Shown here: in pieces, positions 57,633-64,000 of the stretch
Numbering within the stretch: the stretch's first letter is position 1
How the letters are laid out: every line of letters begins with the position of its first letter
Source: Cristatella mucedo
Taxonomy: Eukaryota > Bryozoa > Phylactolaemata > Cristatellidae
Assembly (NCBI GenBank): GCA_009760855.2
Contig: WPIO01000007.1
Coordinates: 5,431,501 to 5,495,500 of the forward strand
DNA length: 64,000 bases
Direction of reading: 5' to 3'
Notes under the pieces: model-generated
The model's input: only the letters and a program-made list of their open reading frames with translations
The model's database searches: none
Told to the model about the DNA's origin: nothing
Program-made: the position numbers and the translations under genes

Positions 57633-58154
57633 GTTACGGCTCTTCTGCTGCTATTAAAATGAGGTTGTTAAATCAGCTAACCTTTTTAAAACTTTATATG
57701 GAATTGGTTCTTGTTAAGCAATCTAATATGGCCGCCATTATTGCTCATTTTTCTTTTACCAACATTACACTGTGTGTTAGCAGATTAGTCGCTAGTTGCA
57801 GAAACATTTACAATTAATGGATACTGAGTAAAATTCATCGAAAAAAAAGTAACTCTTATCATTATAAAACCAGCAGTGGGGGTGGTAAGCAACTATTTGT
57901 CTTTATTGAGTTACGGAGGTTCAAGGTAAGTACTAAATGAAAGCACTCGCTGGCTCCTTGCATGGGTCCAAGTAAAAAAATTAGACATCAGTTCCTATTA
58001 AAAGAAAATATTTTTTGTTTAAATTTTTGTCTGATTAAATAACTATGTCGGAATGTGTTCAATGACAGTGCCTTTTTCGAAGTCCTTTAAAAGAGACGTT
58101 CCACCTCTGGCCGCCAATCACATAGCACCGCAAATTCGTATGATTTCCTGTCAG
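57633..58154 (+). repeat. Copy 1 of a 0.5-kb dispersed repeat (5'-truncated)
   Basis: Highly similar to 61703-62236 across its whole length, starting in the SINE-1 3' half (GTTACGGCTCTTCTGCTGC, GAGGTTGTTAAATCAGCTAA). It continues through an unfamiliar body (ATGGAATTGGTTCTTGTTAA, ACTATTTGTCTTTATTGAGT) to GGCCGCCAATCACATAGCAC. No open frame of note. Confidence 0.88.
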
Positions 58155-58319
58155 CAGGGGTTGTGGGGTTTGATTGATTGGTATTCAGTGTCTGAAGTGA
58201 TTACAAGCACCAGCTACTTAATACTACTTGGTTAGTTATTAATAGTTAATAATAGCTCGAATTATCTCACAATAATCCAGATTAAACGGGTGTAATTACG
58301 ATTAGGATTATACAATTTT
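58155..58319. other. Unassigned short interval
   Basis: A/T-rich, nothing recognised. Confidence 0.4.
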
Positions 58320-58382
58320 TACAGTTAGATTAAGTTCTCTGAGGGCGCTTTATCAAGTGAATTATTATTATTATTATTATGG
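58320..58382 (+). mobile_element. LINE-B 3' tail fragment
   Basis: TTAAGTTCTCTGAGGGCGCT, TTATCAAGTGAATTATT and (ATT)n. Confidence 0.8.
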
Positions 58383-58414
58383 CACGAAAGAATCTCTGCC
58401 TTCGCGGGTTGTTA

Positions 58415-58920
58415 TGTAATGTATCTCTCCGCCTGTAACTCCACGAAGCCAAGAAGACTAAGTGGGTGCAGGAGAGTTTTCTAGAGCGCACGCAAAGCTT
58501 AAGGAGCTTTCATTATACATTCATGTAGCCAAAAGTCTTTGTCTCCCACAAGAGCGAGAAATTGAGAAACATAGCTGAGTTAGGAAGGTAGCTGAGGTAG
58601 TGAATAGTATGGAAGTAGCATCTCAAGACTGTTGAAAAGAAGGTGCCGCTTTAGGCAGCAGAGAGTAGACGTCGTCGCGAAAGAATTTTGGAAGCGAGTT
58701 CCACAGTCTAGGACTTGCAGTGCAAAACCTTCTGTCGCCAATGATCGTTAAGCGAAGGAATGGCGCAGAGAATTTATTGTCCATACATGACCCGAGGGCA
58801 CGAAGAGGCTGAAAATAATGCAGCAGTTAAGCATGGTATGAAGGAACCAGGCCACAGCAGGCCTTGTGCCTCAGCGTAAGAACTTTAATCTATATTATAT
58901 ATCCGTTGATCAACCGGTTT
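58415..58920 (-). mobile_element. LINE-A 3' fragment
   Basis: Family 3' UTR in reverse, from TATGTAATGTATCTCTCCGC through TCCACAGTCTAGGACTTGCA to the SKVLTL-equivalent segment at about 58900. Diverged; no frame. Confidence 0.8.
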
Positions 58921-60082
<1,162 letters not shown>

Positions 60083-60088
60083 TTTATT
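60083..60088 (-). promoter_or_regulatory. Poly(A) signal of the second GH1 gene
   Basis: AATAAA on the minus strand, 67 bases downstream of the stop codon at 60155. Confidence 0.5.
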
Positions 60089-60154
60089 CGGCCCAGTCAC
60101 AGCCAACACGTTTCTAGCAAATTAGCAGTAGGTTCACTTCAGAGCACTTTGAAA

Positions 60155-60456
60155 CTAACGGCCAAGGCCAAACGCCAGAGCGATGGCGGAAGCTGCAGGC
60201 CAGAGGAACTGGCAACTTGATAATGTCAGGCCGCGTGAAGGCGTGGTGGTTCCTGTCGCCGGATCGATGAAACCGTTGTCTTGAATCAATTTGGTGAGAT
60301 AGGCGACAGACCTTTTTGGTATACGTTTCCTATCAGGATCGTTGAAATCGACGTAATGCAGGCCGAATCTTTCGGTGTAGCCCTCCGCCCACTCGAAGTT
60401 GTCCATCAATGACCATGCCGTGTATCCAATGACGCTGCATTTGTCCTTCAAGATCG
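60155..60456 (-). CDS. Last exon of a second GH1 gene (partial; rest beyond the window)
   Basis: The exon encodes 99 residues plus a stop and two bases of an upstream codon, with the same phase-1 entry as exon 8 of the first gene. It carries [34 protein letters not shown] and DNGFID, so it is the C-terminal end of a GH1 beta-glucosidase-like enzyme. The acceptor is TTTTTCCAG before 60456. After DNGFID it has a Thr/Ser-Arg linker and a hydrophobic tail of about 20 residues ending in GLGR, again GPI-signal-like. No upstream GH1 exon is visible between 60457 and 64000, which holds only LINE, SINE and unassigned sequence. The other exons are therefore inferred to lie beyond 64000, arranged head-to-tail with the complete gene. 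A lone processed or duplicated exon is the alternative, less likely because the frame, splice site and poly(A) signal are intact. Confidence 0.88.
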
Positions 60457-60499
60457 CTGGAAAAACGCAATAGAAAAATCTCCTACGTAACACTGACTT

Positions 60500-60862
60500 T
60501 CTCCTTAATAATAATAATAATAATATTGCACTTGATAAAGCGCCCTCAGAGAACTTAATCTCTTTCTAGGCGCTTTACATTTGCTGCAAAGTGATACGCA
60601 ATAGAATAGTAAGTAAAATCATGCTTGAAAAACAAACAAAATGAATAACATGGTTAGGGGTTACATGCACTGGGTCAGCATGCAAATGTGGTTAGTGGCA
60701 GCATGAACAGTGTCAGCACGCATAAGCACATCGAGGACGAATCACAAGGACCCACTAAATGCTGTCCTAAATAGGTATGTTTTTAAGTTTCTTTTAAATG
60801 TGGTCAGGTCAGGGGATGTTCTGATGCAGGTCGGGAGGGAGTTCCAGGCTGTGGGAGCATAC
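60500..60862 (-). mobile_element. LINE-B 3' fragment with intact tail
   Basis: Plus-strand reading: (TAA)n, GCACTTGATAAAGCGCCCTC, GAGAACTTAATCTCTTTC, the 3' UTR and the stop point GAGTTCCAGGCTGTGGGAGC. About 44 bases upstream of the GH1 exon acceptor, so it lies in that gene's last intron. Confidence 0.88.
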
Positions 60863-61004
60863 GAGCATCCTTGTGGCTTTCTCTAGTTACAGACGTAGAT
60901 GCATTCATTACTATCCACTCTTTAAAGTTGTCTCGCACACATTTCACACAATCCCACGACATCCCGCAAGCAGCGTAGTGTCGCTTCCTTTCAGGTCCAA
61001 TTAC

Positions 61005-61110
61005 CGTCATAATAAGAATAATAGTATTACAATAAAAATAATAATAAATTTGTATAACACCCTCGGAGAACTTAATTTCTTTATAGGCAGTTTACATATG
61101 CTGTCGTACA
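61005..61110 (-). mobile_element. Diverged LINE-B-like tail
   Basis: AATAATAATAAATTTGTATA, CCCTCGGAGAACTTAAT and AGGCAGTTTACATATGCTGT in reverse match the LINE-B end subfamily seen at 9460-9545. Confidence 0.55.
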
Positions 61111-61597
61111 CCCGAGCACCCCGAGAAGTCAATTGATATCAATGATGGGGTTGGTGCAAAGAATGAGACCAATATAAGACAGTGGACAGGGTAGATAGGC
61201 CATGGTAATTGAAGCTGGTTCAGAGGCAATATTTCCTGATATTTTTATAATTTAATAATAATTTTGATAATTTTGAATGCACTAGAGTCCTACAAAGGCA
61301 AACCATTGCTGGTTTGCTATCCGGTGCTGACCAATGACAGGAGAGCCCTCTGTAATTAAAAGAAATTAGTCCTTAAGATTTTTGTAATGAAATAAGTGCC
61401 AAATATGACAGTGGACTGGGTAGATAGGCCATGGTACTTGAAACTAGTTCAGAAACATTATCTTCCGTTCACTTAGATTGCAAGATTGCACGTCATTGAG
61501 GCGACCTCACCAGCCGAGATTTTTCGCCTGCCTTTGGTTTAACTAATGCGACTTGACGCAGCGTTCACCATTCAGCACGGCAATTTAATTCATGTGC
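61111..61597. repeat. Short direct repeat in unassigned sequence
   Basis: About 65 bases at 61170-61236 recur, diverged, at 61397-61464 (shared word GGGTAGATAGGCCATGGTA). No gene recognised. Confidence 0.65.
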
Positions 61598-62236
61598 CTC
61601 AATAGCTCAATAAGGTAAGGTGCTCGCTTGTCACGACGAAGGTCGCAGGTTCGAATTCTGCAATGGGCAATCCGCTGCCAAATGCAAGCGGTGGTGACAG
61701 CCGTTACGGCTCTTCTTCTGCTATTAAAATGAGGTTGTTAAATCTACTAAACGTTTTAAAATTTAAAATTTTTAAAATTTTTTATGGAATTGGTTCTTGT
61801 TAAGCAATCTAATATGGCCGCCATTATTGCTCATTTTTCTTTTACTAGCATTACACGGTGTGTTAACAGATTAGTCGCTAGTTACAGAAAAATTTACAAT
61901 TAATAGATATCGAGGAAAATTCACCGGAAAAAAGTAACTCTTATCATTCTTAAACCAGCAGAGGGGGTGGTAAGCAACTATTTGTCTTTATTGAGTTACG
62001 GAGGTTCAAGGTAAGTACTAAGTGAAAGCACTCGCTAGCTCCTTGCATGAGTCCCAGTCAATAAATTAGACATCAGTTCCTATTAAAAGAAAATATATTT
62101 TGTTGTAATTTTTTTTTGATTAAATAACTATGTCAGAATGTGTTCGATGACGGTGCCTTTTCGAAGTCTTTTAAAAGAAGTTCCACCTCTGGCCGCCAAT
62201 CACACAGCACCGCAAATTCGTAGGATTTCCCGTCAG
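61598..62236 (+). mobile_element. SINE-1-headed composite repeat, copy 2 (longer)
   Basis: The tRNA-like head (B box GGTTCGAATTC at about 61649) and SINE-1 body GCAAGCGGTGGTGACAGCCG run to about 61755. They are followed without a break by the same 480-base body as 57633-58154. An A/T-rich ATTTTAAAATTT-type joint separates SINE and body. Confidence 0.75.
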
Positions 62237-63014
62237 TCCCAAAGCCAGCTGTCAGCTACTTTGTCACCTTAAAGGATTGAATAGTTTTCTAGCGTGCCTG
62301 ATCTAGAGAAAGTTTAGAAAATGGACGATCAAATTTTTTGATAGCGAATTTATTTTAGTTCTTCAAATTGGAATAATATTGAATGACACTCATGCTGCAG
62401 TCTCTCCCTATCACTGTTGTGCGTTGGCTGAGAGCTATCACGCGTAATTATACAGATTAGGTGCAAAGATAAGACTTTTGTATGCAATGGTATACAAGAG
62501 GTCTATTACGTATCCGAAATCTAAGCAGAGAGTAAAGTTCGACCTTTTCTGCAAAAAGGTCACCAGAAGAAGCACGAGCGAGCGGGTGAACGAAGTTTGC
62601 TCACTCTGTACGCCTTCTTCTTCAGTTGGTACAACGCGCACAGTCACCGACTTGGTGGACAAAGCGAGTTTTCTTGACGTGGCGTGCACATAGGAACGAA
62701 TCGGCTGTAGCAAACGTAGCAACCTTTTTATCTACCTGCGTCTCAGTCCAGCTACTTTTTGAAACCCACTGCCCTGGGATCTTACGAAGACCATTTCTGA
62801 ATGCAAACAAAAGCTTCGTCATCAAAGTCTCGGCACTGTGCAGTTGTGAGAGCACTGCTGAGCAGCCTGTCAAACCTGAGAACAATTCTCATCCTTTTAA
62901 AAGTGCCTCCATGTCAGGAAAATTTGTCGAAGGACTCTGCTTCAGCCATGCTGCAAGCACATATTAGTACATCCCACGTCGTTAGCAGCTCTTCGTTAGA
63001 CAAAGAAGTCAATT
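62237..63014. other. Unassigned sequence, probably last intron of the second GH1 gene
   Basis: I looked for GH1 exons here and found none. Open frames at 62438-62967 on both strands overlap and have no recognisable domain. Confidence 0.45.
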
Positions 63015-63355
63015 CCAAAATGTAATGTAATATATCTCCGTCTGTAACTCCACAAAGTCATAAAGACCATGTGGGTGTTACGAAGGAGAGTTTTGTATAG
63101 CCCACTCACAGCCTAAGCGGCTTTCGGAACGCATTCAGTAGCCAACAGACTTCGTCTCACGCAACCAAGAGAAAGTGGGAAGCATAGCCGAGTCAGGAGA
63201 GCAGTTGAGGTAGTGAGTAGCATGTAAGTAGCAGCTCAGGACCGCTGAAAAGGATGAGCCATTGTCGGCAGTTGGAGAGTAGTTGACGTTGCGTAAGAGT
63301 TGTAGAAGCGAGTTCCACAGTCTAGGACCTGCAGAGCTAAAGCTTCAGTCCGAAA
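63015..63355 (-). mobile_element. LINE-A 3' fragment
   Basis: Family 3' UTR in reverse, from TGTAATGTAATATATCTCCG to CTAGGACCTGCAGAGC, with the tail repeat at the left edge. It stops at the same point as 20395 on the other strand. Confidence 0.9.
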
Positions 63356-63785
63356 GAAGTGTAAGATGAATTAATCACTTCATAGGCAGACTCCGTTGGA
63401 GTATTGTTTCTTCTTCTCCTCCAGCACACACTCCGAAAGCTCTGCAACTGTCTAGCCACCGTTTATCTCTGTATGGTTTTCATCATTAATGCTATCGTGC
63501 TCACAAGTCTCGCAACAGCGATTTTCTCGACCGCACAGGTTAATCTTACACTATGGGCGATAATTTAATTAAACTGGAATAAATTTACTAGCGCTCAACT
63601 TGGCCAATATGATCTTGCAGTCCGTTCACCCGGAAAAATCTTTAACTTAAAAAAAAATGACGGTTAACTGACTATCATCCTCACTTGATCATCGGCAGAA
63701 GGGAAACAGTGCCTATTACAGCCACTTCCAGGACTCGGATCCAGGACCAGGGTCGTGAAGTGTGACCACTGTGATCTCCGGGGCA
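63356..63785. other. Unassigned sequence
   Basis: No gene or repeat recognised. Confidence 0.4.
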
Positions 63786-63975
63786 ATAGTCGGGCTGAAA
63801 AGCTTATACACAGCACAGCTTGGACAGAGCATGCACTTGAAAGACTTTCTGTGTTGCCAACTTCTCATAAATTTTAGTTTGTTAGTCGGGCTGAAAAGTT
63901 TATACACAGCACAGCTTGGACAGAACATGTACTTGCAAGACTTTCTGTGTTGCCAACTTCTCATAAATTTAGTTT
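63786..63975 (+). repeat. Two-copy tandem duplication, 96-bp unit
   Basis: AGTCGGGCTGAAAAG starts at 63788 and again at 63884. Both copies run through ACAGCACAGCTTGGACAGA and GACTTTCTGTGTTGCCAACT to TTTAGTTTGTTAGT. They are about 94% alike, so the duplication is recent. Confidence 0.95.
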
Positions 63976-64000
63976 GTTAGTACTTTAATGGTCAGAGTAA

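Noticed and set aside
60457..64000. Further exons of the second GH1 gene
   Set aside because: I searched the minus strand for ITENG, VVPWGL and GLNHYTT-type segments and found none, only repeats and unassigned sequence.

Overview
This is a window of an animal (metazoan) nuclear genome, most likely an invertebrate. The evidence is one protein-coding gene split by long GT-AG introns, many non-LTR retrotransposon (LINE) and tRNA-derived SINE copies, abundant microsatellites, a broken Ty3/Gypsy fragment and very low coding density. I cannot name the species from the sequence.

The only complete host gene is a glycoside hydrolase family 1 (GH1) enzyme of the beta-glucosidase / lactase-phlorizin hydrolase type on the minus strand. 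Eight exons spread over 32.5 kb (42745 down to 10245) join in frame into 548 residues. They include a signal peptide, the acid/base motif TFNEP, the nucleophile motif ITENG, the WSLLDNFEW sugar-site motif and a C-terminal hydrophobic tail that looks like a GPI-anchor signal. Its 5' end lies in a CpG-rich region (about 42-44.2 kb). An AATAAA signal lies 31 bases past the stop. A second GH1 gene is represented only by its last exon (60155-60456, minus strand). The rest of that gene must lie beyond 64000, so this is a head-to-tail GH1 tandem cluster.

Everything else is repeat or unassigned. Region by region: 1-10.2 kb is the 3' flank of the GH1 gene, with LINE and SINE copies and LTR-like debris. 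10.6-17.9 kb is intron 7, with a C-rich array, a degenerate TTTAGGG telomere-like array, a possible R2-like LINE fragment and a 3-kb LINE-A copy. 18.45-24.0 kb is intron 5, with a 198-bp AT tract and a 21-bp minisatellite. 24.3-27.4 kb is intron 4, with an inverted array of about 170-bp units. 27.6-34.2 kb is intron 3, with a perfect 19-bp hairpin, a degenerate 10-bp repeat tract and LINE-A. 34.4-37.1 kb is intron 2, with a purine tract. 37.2-42.6 kb is intron 1, with Ty3/Gypsy, LINE-B and AT tracts. 42.7-60 kb is the intergenic region, with LINE-A, LINE-B and a nested LINE insertion. 60-64 kb is the 3' part of the second GH1 gene, with a composite SINE repeat.

The repeats fall into a few families that I name here for convenience. 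LINE-A is L2/CR1-like with a (TTACA)n-type 3' tail. LINE-B is L2/CR1-like with a hairpin-like tail ending GAGGGCGCTTTATCAAGTGC plus (ATT)n. SINE-1 is tRNA-derived. SINE-2 has a tRNA-like head joined to a LINE-B-like tail. I found no defence system, operon, CRISPR array or other novel multi-gene system. The most interesting items are the GH1 tandem pair with divergent tails, the telomere-like and inverted intronic arrays, and the evidence for LINE/SINE tail sharing and nested insertion.
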